A DNA stretch of 64,000 nucleotides from Tetrastigma voinierianum (GCA_016808115.1 JAEQBH010000882.1:930001-994000), one strand, 5' to 3'; positions 47,574 through 60,467 are shown, counted from the stretch's first letter. Made by a program: numbers and translations. Notes: generated from the letters alone by a model not told the origin.

Positions 47574-47584
47574 GCTCGATACCA
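47574..47584 (-). other. B2 primer binding site
   Basis: The minus strand reads TGGTATCGAGC three bases after the 5' LTR end, one base short of TGGTATCAGAGC (initiator tRNA-Met type). Confidence 0.75.
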
Positions 47585-48721
47585 AGCTATGACACCCCCA
47601 ATTTAGGGAGGTCCCGCTGACAACCGCCAACCCATGGAAACCTGTGGATATCTGGGTGCACCGATATCACACTCACATGTCTCATATCGAGACCCATTTC
47701 CTCAGATAATTTTCTTACAACAACCAATTTGAAATATTTCACAAGAGCTCATGTACAACTCTTTTTACACTTTTACATGCCAAAATATATTAAAGCTAGA
47801 TTATTCTAATATATTTTACAAAATTGCTTCAAGGCCACAACCCTGCCTTTTCGTACTCGACCGGCTGAGCGCCCCATCTTCGTGTACCCGAAAGTGGGGT
47901 CCTTAATAACGGGTGAGCAAAGCCCGCAGTGATAATCTCCTTACAAGTAGTTACCTCAACTGCGCTCATGCAATGATCAAACCAACCTATACACATCCAA
48001 GTGAAAATGTCCACATGAATGTCGTATGTCATGCATGGAATGTCTTCATGCGCATATCCCGAGTCACTCCTCGACTCCCTCACACATGCCTATACCAAGT
48101 GTGATGACCATCACTGGTAGTACCAATGACACACGTATACCGAACCCTTACCGGCTCACCAATACCCACTGCAAGTGCCAATGGGCAACAAATCCCGAGT
48201 CAATCCCGACTCCTATCACACAACTCGAAGTCTATGTGTTAATCGTGTGTCTTATTTTGGGCAACATAAATTTTGCCACAGCCAAGTGTCTTTACACCCA
48301 TACACTTTTTGCTCACGTCGCAGGTCTCTTACACCCTACAGAAATTTTGGATCACACCGCCGGTCTCTTACATCCAAAGTTCCAGGCTTTTCACCTAAGG
48401 AGATTAACGGCCCCGTTCTTGCTCCACCCAACACACATTAATTCATTTTCATTTGCTTTATTCATTTTATACCATCGTGAGTCTTAATTGGACGCTATCC
48501 GTTTTTAGCTCACCACACATTCACAAAGAATAGTGAATCAACTGTTTCTATGCACCCACACCTAACTTGACGTGATGATACTGTGCATATGCAATGCTAA
48601 TGTCACTGCAATTTCTCATGTTACATGTATGATGCATACTACATGAATCATTCTCATCGATTGTACTTCATATCAACTACCATGCAAACATATATCGTAA
48701 GCATATAAGTTCCATATATTT

Positions 48722-48724
<3 letters not shown>

Positions 48725-48786
<62 letters not shown>
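48725..48786. repeat. (AT)n microsatellite in B2 5' LTR
   Basis: About 31 AT dinucleotides, the counterpart of 42287-42355. A minus-strand reading frame through it (Ile-Tyr repeats) is not a gene. Confidence 0.92.
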
Positions 48787-48788
<2 letters not shown>

Positions 48789-48984
48789 TATCAAGCATAT
48801 TAGTATCCATAAATCCATGACTAAACAATTTATGTCATGCAACCTTCCTTAGGCTAACTCATGGAAATTCCTACCCAACACAGTAGCCTACAACATGACA
48901 TGCAATGGTCATGTCAAAACCAGGTATTCACATCAACACAACCAAGCAACCTGCACACTTGGTGCAAAACATAGATTTCAGTAA

Positions 48985-50860
48985 GGTTATGATCACCCGC
49001 TGTACTCCTCAGGTACATGGATGGAATCTTGACTCAATGGGATATCCATAGAGTCCAAGAACACCTGAAACAGAAGTTCGGACGAAGAAGTTATGGCCGT
49101 CCGAAGTTGGAGGTCATACATGAATAGCCAGCCCTGGAAAAACATAGAATTCAATAGGTTATGATCACCCACTATCCTTCACAAGCATATGGATAGAATC
49201 TTGACTCAATTAACTTTCCATAAAGTCTAAGAACACCTGAAACAGAGTTCGGACGAAGAAGTTATGGCCGTCCGAAGTTGGAGACCACACATGAATAGCC
49301 AACCCTAGCCATCCAGCAGCCCTGGAAAAACATAGATTTCAGTAGGTTATTCTCACCCAATTTCCACCACATGAATATGGCTAGAATCTTGACTAAATTG
49401 GCTTTCCATAGAGTCTAAGAACACCCAAAATGGAGTTCGGACGAAGAAGTTATGGCTGTCCCAGATTGGAGGGCTCACACATGAATAGCATTAGTCTCAG
49501 CCACTAGCTCAAATTCCATCCAAGAGCTTCGGAAAACATAGATTTAAGTAGGTTATGCTCACCCAATTTCCTCCACAGGCATAGGATTAGATTCTTGACT
49601 CAATGGGCTTTCCATAGAGTCTAAGAACACCTGAAACGGAGTTCGGACGAAGAAGTTATGGTCGCCCAAGTCGAGGTCACACATGAATACCAGCTCCTAC
49701 CAGCCCAAGAAACTCTAGAAAAACATAGATTTTAGGAGGTTATACTCATCCATGGTCCTCCAAAGGAATATTTCTAGAATTGTGACTCAATGGGCTTTCC
49801 ATAGAGTCCAAGAACACCTAAAACGGAGTTCGGATGAAAACGCGCATGGCCATCTCGAAGTCGAGGTCACATGAATAGTCACTCTTAACCTGGCCAAATA
49901 AATCTCCGAAAAACATAAATTAAATTTCAGCAAATTTATGTTCACCTAATGTCCTCCACAAGAACATGGCTGGAATCTTGACTCAATGGGCTTTCCATAG
50001 AGTCTAATAACACCTGAAACGGAGTTTGGACAAAGAAGTTATGGTCGTCCGAAGTTGGAGGTCACACATGAATAAATTTCAAATTTCAAATTTCATTCAA
50101 AGAAATTCGAAAAAACATAGATTTCAGAAGGTTATGCTCACCCACTATCCTCCACAGGAATATGGCTAGAATATTGACTAAATGATATTTCTATAAAATC
50201 CTAGAACACCCGAAACGGAGTTTGGATGAAGAAGTTATGGTCGTCCGAAGTTGGAGGCCACACATGAATAGCCAACCCTAGCCGACGAGCCCTAGCCGTC
50301 CAATAGCCCTGGAAAAACATAGATTTCAGTAGGTTATGCTCACCCACTATCCTCCACAGGAATGTGGATAGATTCGTGACTCAGTGGGCTTTCCATAGAG
50401 TCTAAGAACACCCAAAACGGAGTTTGGACGAAGAACTTATGGCCGTCCGAAGTTGGAGGTCACACATGAATAGCCAGCCCTAACTGTCCAGCTACCCTAG
50501 AAAAACATAGATTTCAGGAGGTTATGCCCACCCACGGTCCTCCACATCATATGGATAGAATCTTGACTCAATGGGCTTTCCATAGAGTCCAAGAACACCC
50601 AAAACGGAGTTCGGACGAAAAACTTACGCTTCGGTTTCGAGGTCATATGATGAATAATCCAAATTTCCCTAGCCGGTCAAATTAACCTACCAACAAATTC
50701 GAAAACATAAATTAAATTTCAGAAAAGTTATGTTCTCTCAATGTCCTCTACAATAACATGGCTGGAATCTTGACTCAATGGGCTTTCCATAGAGTCTAAG
50801 AACACCAAACTGAATGGACTTTAAGAAGTTATGGTCGTCCTGCTGAGGCCCCACATGAAC
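48985..50860 (-). repeat. ~195-bp tandem array, ten units (B2 5' LTR)
   Basis: Cores (variants of caatgggctttccatagagt) start near 49036, 49207, 49395, 49602, 49789, 49986, 50180, 50384, 50571 and 50776, giving spacings of 171-207 bp. The most constant parts are ctttccatagagtc(c/t)aagaacac and gagttcggacgaagaagtta. Unit 7 (50180) is the most diverged. Confidence 0.92.
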
Positions 50861-51894
50861 CCAACCCTAACTGCCGCCCCTAGCCGACCGCAGCTCTAAC
50901 CGCTAAATGGCTGACTTAGCAATCTAATAATTTAATCGGGTAGCCTACCGACCCAGCCACTCAGCCATCCAGCCCTAACCGCTAGCCGATCGCCCAAGAA
51001 AGCGCCCCTTCCACTTAGACTGTTCAAGGTAAATGGACCATAACTTAGGCTACAGAGGTCCGATTTGGGAAATTCAAAAGTCTAACATCAAGGTCACGGA
51101 TGTGGCTACAATTTACCTGAAGACTGCCAAATTCCCTTTATTTCCCACCCAAAAACCAATCCTAAAGTCCGGCTAATGCGTATGATCAAAATAGGGTAAC
51201 TTCACATGGTTCAAAATGCAACCAAACATTTCCCTTGGGGCAAAACACCACCGCACAACCCTTATGGTAGAAAATAATCAAAGTAGGAGAAGACCTACCT
51301 CTTGAGCCTGTCGAACTCCTCGCTTTCTCGGGTCTCTACCGAAACTCTGAGCGAGGAAGCACTTTTCTTCTCGATTCGTCTCCAAACCGCCTGAACCTGT
51401 GAGGAGAAGGTGGAGCCTCTAAGCTTTCTTCCTCTCCCTTTTCCTTTCCTTTCTTTTCTCTTCCCCTAAATTGTCTTTCAAGGTCTAAAGTCAAGTCTGA
51501 GTACTTTCGCCATACGCCAATACCTCATCGGCCCTCGATTACGCTTATCACCTTATCCATCTACCTTGGATTTCCATCCAATCATGTGTTACCACATGTC
51601 TCCTATGGGTCCCAATTGAGCTCTTTTTGTTCGACGCTTCCACTGACATCGTAAGACACCGCTGAGCCACTCAACATGTGCCAAGTGTCATGTACAACCC
51701 TCAGTGCCTCGAAAAACATGAAATTCCAACTGTCACTAATTCAAAAGAATGGACGCAGAAATTTAAATTTCATGGCATAATTTCAACTATGAAGTTCGGC
51801 TTTCATCATCCAAGATCTAGAAAATTTTCAGATTTTTCCACTGAAATTACCGTTTTACCCTTTCTCAGAAAATTGAATTTTCTCGGGTTTTATA

Positions 51895-53710
51895 GTTTAC
51901 GCAGTTCAGTAACTACCTATGTCTATAGGGTTGTGCCAAAATGCAAGGATTTCTACTTATCCGATTCAAGGTTTACAATTAGTCTTATGTGATACGACAC
52001 TCACTCTCTACTCACCGCTCTTCTTGAAACCTAATCACTCATAGTGGAATTTAAAATGAACTTCCTCAATTCTCTTGTCAAAAGCATCACACACTCATAA
52101 CCCACATTACATCAAATCAGATGAAGAAAATAAAGAACATCATATTTCACACAAGGTGAAAGACTTTTAACGTGTAATACCTCAACTGAGTATCTGCACT
52201 CCGCACTCCTTCAGCGCTTCCTGACGGATCTCGTTCTTCTTCAAGATCTGTTGTAGAATCCGTGATGAGCCTATTCTAAATGCTTGAATTTATATTCCAT
52301 GAATTTGTGTTTCTGGAAGACTTGATACAGTTGGATCATTATCCTAATATGACTTCACTATTACCTTATATTTTTTGAACTTTCCTTTAAGCCATCCCAA
52401 TGGAATAAGGAAACTTGTAGCCCAAGTTTTCCTTTTTAGAGAAGTTGCTTGATTTGGTTCCAACTCTAATTTGATAGCTTAGAGATCAAATCTTGATTTT
52501 ATCTTTATTCATTTGTTAGAAGATCGAATCCTAATATGGTAGATTGCTTCCCAAGTAGCTTGGCCTCTAAGATTCTAGAACTGACTTGCATCCCACGATG
52601 ACTTTATCCCTAGTTTAGACTCTTCGAGGCTGCCACGTCCCTGAACTAGAACGACCTAAGTCATAACTTCTTTTAGGTTCTTCCAAGGATGTGATGTTTA
52701 ACCCATCAAAACTTTATCAAACTCCATCTTCGAAACAACCATCTTCTTTTAGAATACTGAAGAAGAAGATATTGAAAATTCTAAACCCAACAGGTTCCAA
52801 ATCTAGTTTGATAGTTTGGATGATCAGATTGGAGGACTTTTTATTATTCATAGGATGTTGATAAATTCTAGTTTATCCTGATGTTTCTTCCTAGAAGTCG
52901 AGAGACCGTAGGAGTTCTCTCTTGAGTAGATTCCTATGCTAGTTCTAACTCCAGTTCGAACTAGGTTTAGAGACTGTGTCCTATTCCAAGTAAAATCCTT
53001 CACCCATCATGATTCTTGTTGCATCAAACCATGTGACATAGTCCTAGATGAGTAGGCACCTTCTTGTTGCACCAAATCACGTGACTTTGGCATGTGACAA
53101 AGCCTCGCATTATCTCATTATGAATTTCAATATTATCTCTTTACTGAGATTATCTCTAGGTTGTCACAGCGGGAATTAGTATACTTGGGCACCAAGCAAC
53201 CCTCTTTAGTGTGGATTCCGACTTGTGTTCCAACTTCATCTAAGAGATTATCTCCTAAGTGGATTTTTTTATCTTTAATATTACCCATAGGATCCAAAGA
53301 AGTCCTAATCTATTCAATTTCTTCCTTCCAATTACCTTGGGATCTAAGAGTCCAAAACTTATTCGAGTCCCAAGTCAGTTCCAAATATAGTCCTAACTCT
53401 AGGGACTTCATGTTTAAACCTTCAAATCTTTATCAAACTTAAACTTCCAAGTAGACATCTTCTTGTGAAATACTGGAGACAAAGATAATGCCAATTCTAA
53501 ACCCAACACCTTTTTACACTTACCTGTGACAATTTGATCGAGAGAACAACAACCTTGAGTCTTTGATGGAGGGTAAGTCATTATCTAAAAGAAATTTATA
53601 AGGCACAAAATATTGGATCAAAATTATCAACATAGAATGTAAACCCATTATCCTAACACATATAGCTTTTCTATAGAGTAAGGACAAGTGCTTTCAACTA
53701 ATCAGCAGAC
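51895..53710. other. Intergenic DNA between B2 and copia 2
   Basis: No full gene. Two diverged direct repeats of about 105 bp lie at 52693-52798 and 53408-53513 (atgtttaa..ccatcaaa..ttatcaaact, ending attctaaacccaaca), 715 bp apart. A small G/C-richer stretch at 52181-52247 has splice-like borders (see findings). The plus-strand frame 53161-53442 has no known domain. Confidence 0.5.
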
Positions 53711-53715
53711 TAGAT

Positions 53716-54207
53716 TGCTAAATTATTTCGTAAAATTAAGAGAATTTATTGAGCCTAAAAACAATTGATCAACAATCAAAAGACCCAATAAATACATTAC
53801 AAAATAATAACTTTATTGAATAAAGAAGCGTATCAATTCATACTAGGTAGAAAACATACTTGGCATGGATCCAGAATTGTTGAATGCCATTAGTCTCCCA
53901 AATCTACAAGGGATGAAATCAAAGAAAGGCTAGGGTTGAAGATAGTTTTTTCCTTTTCCCCAAATTGTGTTCTACCAAACCTTTGTAAAATTATAGTGCT
54001 CTATTTACTTATATATAGAGAGCATAAGGGAACAATTGGACTTTGGTCCAATGGGCTTATCAAAGCAAGGGAGAAGATAGAACCATGGGCCCATAGCTAG
54101 TTAATATTAAATCATCCCATAAATGACCCATAATTAACATGCACAATTACACAATTAAAATTGTAATATGATTATGCTTAGTCAATAATTAATAAATTAA
54201 TCTAACA
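53716..54207 (-). repeat. Copia 2 3' LTR
   Basis: 492 bp, TGCTAAATT..TCTAACA on the plus strand; pairs with 60484-60971 through gacccaataaata, gaaatcaaagaaaggcta, agttaatattaaatcatc and taattaataaattaatctaa. Confidence 0.92.
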
Positions 54208-54219
54208 TTCTCCCACTTG
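54208..54219 (-). other. Copia 2 polypurine tract
   Basis: The minus strand reads caagtgggagaa directly before the 3' LTR (TGTTAGATT). Confidence 0.85.
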
Positions 54220-54899
54220 GACGACATAATCATAACTCAAATGTTTTCTCAATAGATTTACATAACCATAACCAATCATACACAATTAACATACCGTGAG
54301 GATATACAAATTGTACATAATTAGGCGTTACTAATAAAAATCATAACTCAAGTGCTTCCACTAGAGATTTACATAGCCATAACCAATCATGTACAATTAA
54401 TACACCGAGATGATGCATAAATCATACATAATCAGGCGCTACTAATCTAGAAGCATTACAATGACAAGAGTATTGATTCAATAGATAGAAAAAAAACATC
54501 ATTTTGTCATTCATCTAGTCATAAGATAATGACAAACGTCAAAATGTGCATGTAATAATGAAAAAACATGAGCTTTCCTTACAAAATACATGAAAAGGCA
54601 AAACTCCCACTAAAAACAAAAGAGTCTGTGACTCTGACAATCTCATGTAACGTGTTCTCAAACACACAAACAGGTAAGCCTCGTTAGTGGGCTCATTGCA
54701 ACATGCTAGCCAGAAGCGGTGTGCTCAATTGAAATGAGGGACTCTGCAACTTTCTCTTTAACAAAAAGGAAATTCACATCAATGTGCTTAGAGCGAGAAG
54801 TGCTCCTAATGTTCCTAGAGAAAGATACAAATGCGAAATTATCACAAAACAATTTCAGCGGTCTAAAAATGGAGTGAACAACCTCTAAAGCTAAAATGA

Positions 54900-56160
54900 A
54901 GTTTCAGAACCATACATGATAAGTGTTTCATAACACGCATACCCGGCCTCCATAGTGCAGGTTAGTCGTGTCATTGACACTCTTCCACGAAACAACCTTC
55001 AAAGAATCATAAAAATATAACCATAAGTGGACTCTTTTTATCATCCAATAATGTAAATAAGATAATCAAATCACTAAAACCAACCACTTCAAGAGTGTCT
55101 CAGACAATGATATGTTATCACGAGATCCTCGTACCCCGATGATACTTTTAAAAACTCTTTCTACCGATTTCCAATGGCTTTGACAGATCACCTCAAGTAA
55201 TCCACCCAACACGCCTAATAACAAAAGCAATGTCGTGGCCAGGCATACTGAAAGCACACGTTAGGTCGCTTCCTAATTGGAAGAATAAAGGACTACTTCA
55301 CTAATCTCTCCCAATATTATTCCTCGAGGACATCAGCCTTAGAAAATATGTCACCCTTACACTGGTGCCTCAATAGAAGAACATGATTGCATATTAAACC
55401 TTTTCTCACGCTGCTCAATAGACGCTTATTTGAGACAATCTTTAATGCCAATAAAGTTCATCATAGCATTCAGGGATGCCTAAGACATGATGCTTCCCAA
55501 GATCCTTCATATCAAAACGGTTAAAACAATAACTGATTTGTCTCCCAATCCAGCTAGGTCAATATCATCAGTCGCAGCAAAAATATAATCAACATATAAA
55601 AACCAAGAATATGTATTTGCTCTACTACCTTCATATATATCCCAATACCGATGATGTTCTCCTTAAAACTATCGGGCACAACTCCACCACTCCAGATATC
55701 ACGCCTAGAAGTCTTGCTTGCAACCAGAATGGATTTCTAGAGTTTACAAACAATGTGTTCCTTACCAACTTCCTCAAAGCCAATAGGTTGAGACATGAAA
55801 ACATCCTCAACTAAGTCTCTACTCAAGAAAGTTGTCCTCACATCCATCTGATGCAACTCCAAAATGAAAATGAGCCACTATAGCCAAAATAATGTGTAGA
55901 GAATCTTTAGTAGACATGGGAGAGAAGGTTTCCTGAAAATCAATACCTTCTCCTTGATTGTAACCCTTAGCCACTAATCTTGCTTTATATCTCTACTCTC
56001 GTTCCTTTGGCATTTCGTCAGTCTTGAACACCCATTTCCTGCGATCCACAGTTCCGCATCCATTCGGGAAAATCTACCAAGCTCCACACTTTATTCTGTG
56101 ACATGGAAGTCATCTCATCTTTCATTACATCGATCCAAAAGTTGGATTAAGGACTAACAA
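54900..56160 (-). pseudogene. Copia 2 reverse transcriptase and RNase H remnants
   Basis: RYKARLVAKGYNQGEGIDFQ followed by ETFSPM lies at about 55910-55990. QMDVRTTFLSRDLVEDVFMS (55790-55850) follows. VFYVDYIFAATDD near 55570-55610 is the active site, with the usual Tyr-Val-Asp-Asp changed to Tyr-Val-Asp-Tyr. The rest towards 54900 is too decayed for confident reading. Multiple stops and shifts. Confidence 0.8.
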
Positions 56161-56769
56161 TGGCTTCTTTATAGGTAGTCGGATTTGATACATCACTCAC
56201 ATCATAATCATGCTCCTGCAAGTAAACAATCTAGTCATCTAAAATTACGGGCCTACACGCCCTCTCTGACCTCCTCAAGAGTATATCCATGACTACATCT
56301 AAAATACTATATCTAATATTTAGCTATCGATCTTACATCCCTCAATCAAGTTCATCATCAAGTATATTGACCGATGCCGGTCAACAAGAGGGCTGTAGAT
56401 TGTGAGCGTATAATAGTACAGAATAAACCTAGGTGTTCTTTGAACACAATTCTCTCTTAGCCCTAGGCTTTGCACTAAGATCATCCTTAAAAATGGGATG
56501 CCTCGATCCGACTCCAATCACTTTGGTGGTGTGCCGGCACAGTTTGAACCTCGATCCCACACACAATAACCAATAAAGTAAATCTAATCGATGGTATTTG
56601 GATCAAGTTTATTAGATTGTGGGTTGTACAGTCTCACTTCCACCTTGCAACCCCAAACATGGAAGTGACGAAGACTAGGCTTCTTCTGTTACCATAGCTC
56701 ATACGGAGTCTTAGGAACAGACTTACAGTTTTCAAAGCTCTACCCCACAAGATTTCAGGTAGTGAGGAA

Positions 56770-57560
56770 TTAATAAGCATATAAAACACCCATATCAAGA
56801 AGCTGCAGGGATTCTCCCTTCATACCCCATTCTCTGAGGAGTACCGTGATATCAGACACGAGCATCAATGCCACACTCAAGGTACTTCGCAAATGGTTCA
56901 GATCGGGCCTCGCCTTATCATATCTACCATAATACTCACCACCTCTATCAGGATGAATCACTTTGATCTTTTCCCTTGTTGGAGCTCAACTTTTTCTTTG
57001 AAAGCTTTGAAAGCCTCCAAAGAGTCAGACTTCTCATGAATGAGTTTGACAAAACCATAACATGAATAATCATCAATGAATATGATGAAATATTTGTGGC
57101 CACCCATAGCAAGAGGAGTGAATGGCCCACAAATATCTGTATGAATAACCCCAAGCAACTTGGTGTATCTATCAACCTTAGCATTCCTAACCCTGGTGGT
57201 CAATTTACCCTTGATGCAATCTACACAAGTATCAAAATCTGAGAAATCAAGACCTGGAAGAATCTCATTCTTAATTAAACTCTCAATTCGCTATCTAGAA
57301 ATATGACCTAGAAGGTTGTGCCAAAGAATAGAAGGTTTTTCATTCAATTTCAAACGTTTGGAGCTACTAGCAGTATTAACAATAAGAGTAGTAGAAACAT
57401 AAGGCAAAGCAAACAAGTCTAGTCTGTAAAGCTTTCCACAAAGTACTCCAGTGCCAATTAATAATGAATCTTGGTACAATTTAACTTTTCTAGTTGCAAA
57501 AAGAAAACTATATCCAAGTCTATCCAAAATAGGTACTGATATCAAATTTCTTCTAATCGA
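56770..57560 (-). pseudogene. Copia 2 pre-integrase and integrase remnants
   Basis: SILWHNLLGHISR (57291-57330) is the GAG-pre-integrase His motif. HTDICGPFTPLAMGGHKYF and FIIFIDDYSCYGFVKL (57040-57150) are the integrase core with its first Asp. HPDRGGEYYGRYD near 56925-56960 holds the second Asp. Sequence to 56770 is shifted. No copy of the catalytic Glu region is readable in frame. Confidence 0.85.
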
Positions 57561-58972
57561 GGGTATGTACGCTAGATCCTACAATTACAAAAAATTTATT
57601 GTACTAAGCTGCAATCTAACAACTCTCAAAAAATCAAATTGGACTCTTGTATCGTCTCCCATGTACACATACTACTCCAAACTAGTTAGACTTCTTCTAC
57701 TTATCATCGTTTGCATAGAATTGCAAGCGTGAATGATAGCACCACTATCTAACTACCAAGTATCAAATGACACATCAATGATATTGGATTCAAAACAAAC
57801 ATTCAACAAATGATTATCAGATAGCTCATTTTCCCCATTCTTGTAATTAGTCTCATTGAGTTTCGTGATGGCAAAGAACAAAGGAAAGCTCAAAACTGAA
57901 GAATAAACAAGATAGCAATGTCAAAAATACATGTAAAACAAAGACATTCAAATTGCTCTATTATTCGGCTTACCAAATGATCCACAAAAGTGGTCACCAA
58001 ATGCTAGTCTATAAAATACAAAAAAAAACTCATATTGTGTAAGAGCACTCATCAACTCATTACAACTAGTCATACAATTTCCCACCGATACGGTATAAAA
58101 CTCTATGCTGCTCGCTATATTCTAATGAAATATCTTCACCAAACTACTCATCCTACAAAATAATAAAGTCATCGATATTTAATAACTCTTATCATCCTCA
58201 GATGTGGATTCAAGAAAATGGTATACTAGCACAAAGAGAAATTATAGTTGTAGCATCAATTCCATAAAATATTTGACATGCTCAGACTCACAAGAGGTAA
58301 GTTCTTAAGCATCCAATATTTCTCAATTTGACCCAAGTATAAGAAAATAATTTTATTCACAACATTATGCTATAAATAATCTCAAATAGCATAAACATAA
58401 ATTGCTAAAGCAATATGTTATAAACTAGTGAAAAGATTACAAAATTGAGTAAAATTCAATTTTGTTCAAATACCAAATTTAATGCATAATGGGATAGAAA
58501 AGTAAAAGTAAGGGGAAAAAAACCGTAAAATTTGGCTCTAAAAAATACCCTCATAAATAATCCCCGGAAAAAAAAACAAAACAAAACCAATGAATATTTC
58601 ATCCTAGAAACCTCTCAACAGTCAATGGAAGAGGGAGGAATAAATCGAAAAGAAAAAACAAAAATTCATTATGTCTTTCTAAGATTTGCCGAGAGAAGGC
58701 AGAGTTGAAAGCACAGCTTTCCCATGCATGATCAAATAAATAAACAATAATAACATTGAATGAATAATTTATTTGTTTGAAATGTCAGTTCTTTGGATTG
58801 CCATTAATGGCAATAAAAAATTAAAAAAATCCAAAAAATGAAAAAAATATTTCATGATATCTCATGGAATCAAAATCAATGTGACACCATTTATGCCTTT
58901 TGTAGATTTTTTTTTTTTTTATCTACCAAAAGTCAACTATCATGATAAGGTTTATAGGGATCCTGGAAACAG
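57561..58972 (-). other. Copia 2 gag/protease region, unreadable
   Basis: By position this should be gag and protease. An isolated protease-like patch may exist around 57720-57780 but I cannot read an active-site DSG with confidence. The remainder is A-rich with no domain. Confidence 0.4.
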
Positions 58973-60224
58973 GAGTTTTGTACGGATATAAGTTATTTTA
59001 AAAAAAATTAAATTAAATTAATATGACGTCTAAAATAATTCCCGAAGTAGAGCTTAATACACCGGCAACTTTAACGCTCGACATTCAAAATACGTATCAG
59101 ATCCGGCACGACGACTTTCGACTTTATTTCACAACGCCGTCTGCTCACAACGCACAGATTCGGGCTTCGAATTAAGTTCTTTTTCTCCTTCTCCCTACTT
59201 TTCTTTCTCCTCCACTGCCCCGAACCGACCAAGTTAAGAATTAAGTTTTGGAAAAAAAATGATGCCCGTGCAGAGTATGTTAGGAATGAGTGATTTCTCG
59301 TGGATTTATATATCGTAGCCTGGTGAGCTTTCTTATGTCATGGAAAATTTAATAGGATTTCTAAACAACTATAAGTAATTGAACCCTATTTTTTTGGAAG
59401 ATACTAACCCCTCCTTTTTAACTATTTTAGAGTTAGTTTTTTTTGCTTTAGAAGCAATTTGGGAAAAAAATATGGCCTTCTATAAGACCTCATGGGAGAG
59501 AGTGAATTAGATATATTGCACTTTCGTGAGAACTTCAGGAATAACTTGATGCTGCTAGTCAAATTCACCAAATTTGGAGTATTGGCCAGCCAATTTTCTG
59601 TTGTCTAACTTGGATAAAAAATGGCCAGTTCTTGTGTGTGTTGGTGGGAGTTATGATCTTTATTATGATATTTAACTAAGTTGCTGTTATGACTTTAGTT
59701 TTTGAGCTTCTGGGTTTTTTTTCCTGGTATTATATTTTGGTAGAATATTGAATACTTTTCAATCTTTCATATGTCCGTGGACCTTAAGAGGCCAGTTTTT
59801 TGCATCCAACCTTTTTCTTTTATTTTATTCCGTAATGAATTCAGATCCAATGTTTTTCCTTGCCTAGTGGTGATGAACTTGTAAATTTCGTGTTTCATTT
59901 GCCTGAGCAAAGAGATAAAAAGAAGTTAAGCGAGGGAGAAGGAAAACTTAATTAACCAAATACCTACAGCCATAACGACCAAGATTTAAGTCAAATGTCG
60001 CCGTGACAACGCCTAAGATTTTGACTTGTCAAACGCCGTCGTTCACAACGCCTGGCATCAAAGAAGTGAAAATTCAAAAGTCGTCGTCCCGGATGTCGGC
60101 TTTTGTATTTTTCAAATGTCGGCGTTCCCGTTGCCGGCATTAAGCTCTACTTCGGGAATTATTTTAGACGCCATATTAATTTAATTTTATTTTTTTTTAA
60201 ACAACTTATATCCATACAAAACTC
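58973..60224. mobile_element. Mutator-like (MULE) non-autonomous element, 9-bp TSD TGGAAACAG
   Basis: TGGAAACAG is perfectly duplicated at 58964-58972 and 60225-60233. The ends are long inverted repeats starting GAGTTTTGTA(C/T)GGATATA and including tctaaaataattcccgaagt and agagcttaat at 59030-59062 and 60145-60175. Similarity continues in patches for roughly 190 bp. The 1252-bp element has no transposase-like reading frame. The 9-bp duplication with >100-bp terminal repeats is diagnostic of the Mutator superfamily. It sits inside copia 2 and is therefore younger. Confidence 0.9.
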
Positions 60225-60467
60225 TGGAAACAGTGAAAAACCCCTATGATAGGAGTAATGGAAACGTGCCAACGATGAGAACTTATTGATTTTTCAAAAT
60301 CAAGGTTTTATTTTTCTTTGAAAAAAAGGTGATCCAACACAAGTGAATTCCAGTTTTTTAACTTCCAGTTTCAAGTGAAACATAGGAATTATACGGAGGA
60401 AAAATAATTACGAACAGAACCCAAAATATAGAAAAGACGAATTTGACAGCTTCAATGCCAATTAAAA

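Larger units (their letters stand above)
41157..51894 (-). mobile_element. B2: chromovirus with giant LTRs, internally deleted, TSD GTTTA
   Basis: 10,738 bp, bounded by perfect GTTTA copies (41152-41156 and 51895-51899). The LTRs are 41157-44701 (3545 bp) and 47588-51894 (4307 bp); the internal part is only 2886 bp. Minus orientation is fixed by the polypurine tract at 44702 and primer site at 47574-47584. Coding remnants in minus order are gag, protease, a sliver of RNase H fused to the integrase C-terminus, and a chromodomain-like tail. The RT core and integrase catalytic core are gone, so it depended on another element even before point decay. The LTRs make up about 73% of the element. Confidence 0.93.
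47588..51894 (-). repeat. B2 5' LTR
   Basis: Starts tatgacacccccaattta (plus strand) and ends cgggttttata; it is colinear with 41157-44701 but 762 bp longer. The extra length is accounted for by four additional ~195-bp units. The CA end on the plus-strand right side has become TA. Confidence 0.92.

Noticed and set aside
48654..48842. Open frame of alternating Ile-Tyr on the minus strand
   Set aside because: Translation of the (AT)n microsatellite in the B2 LTR.
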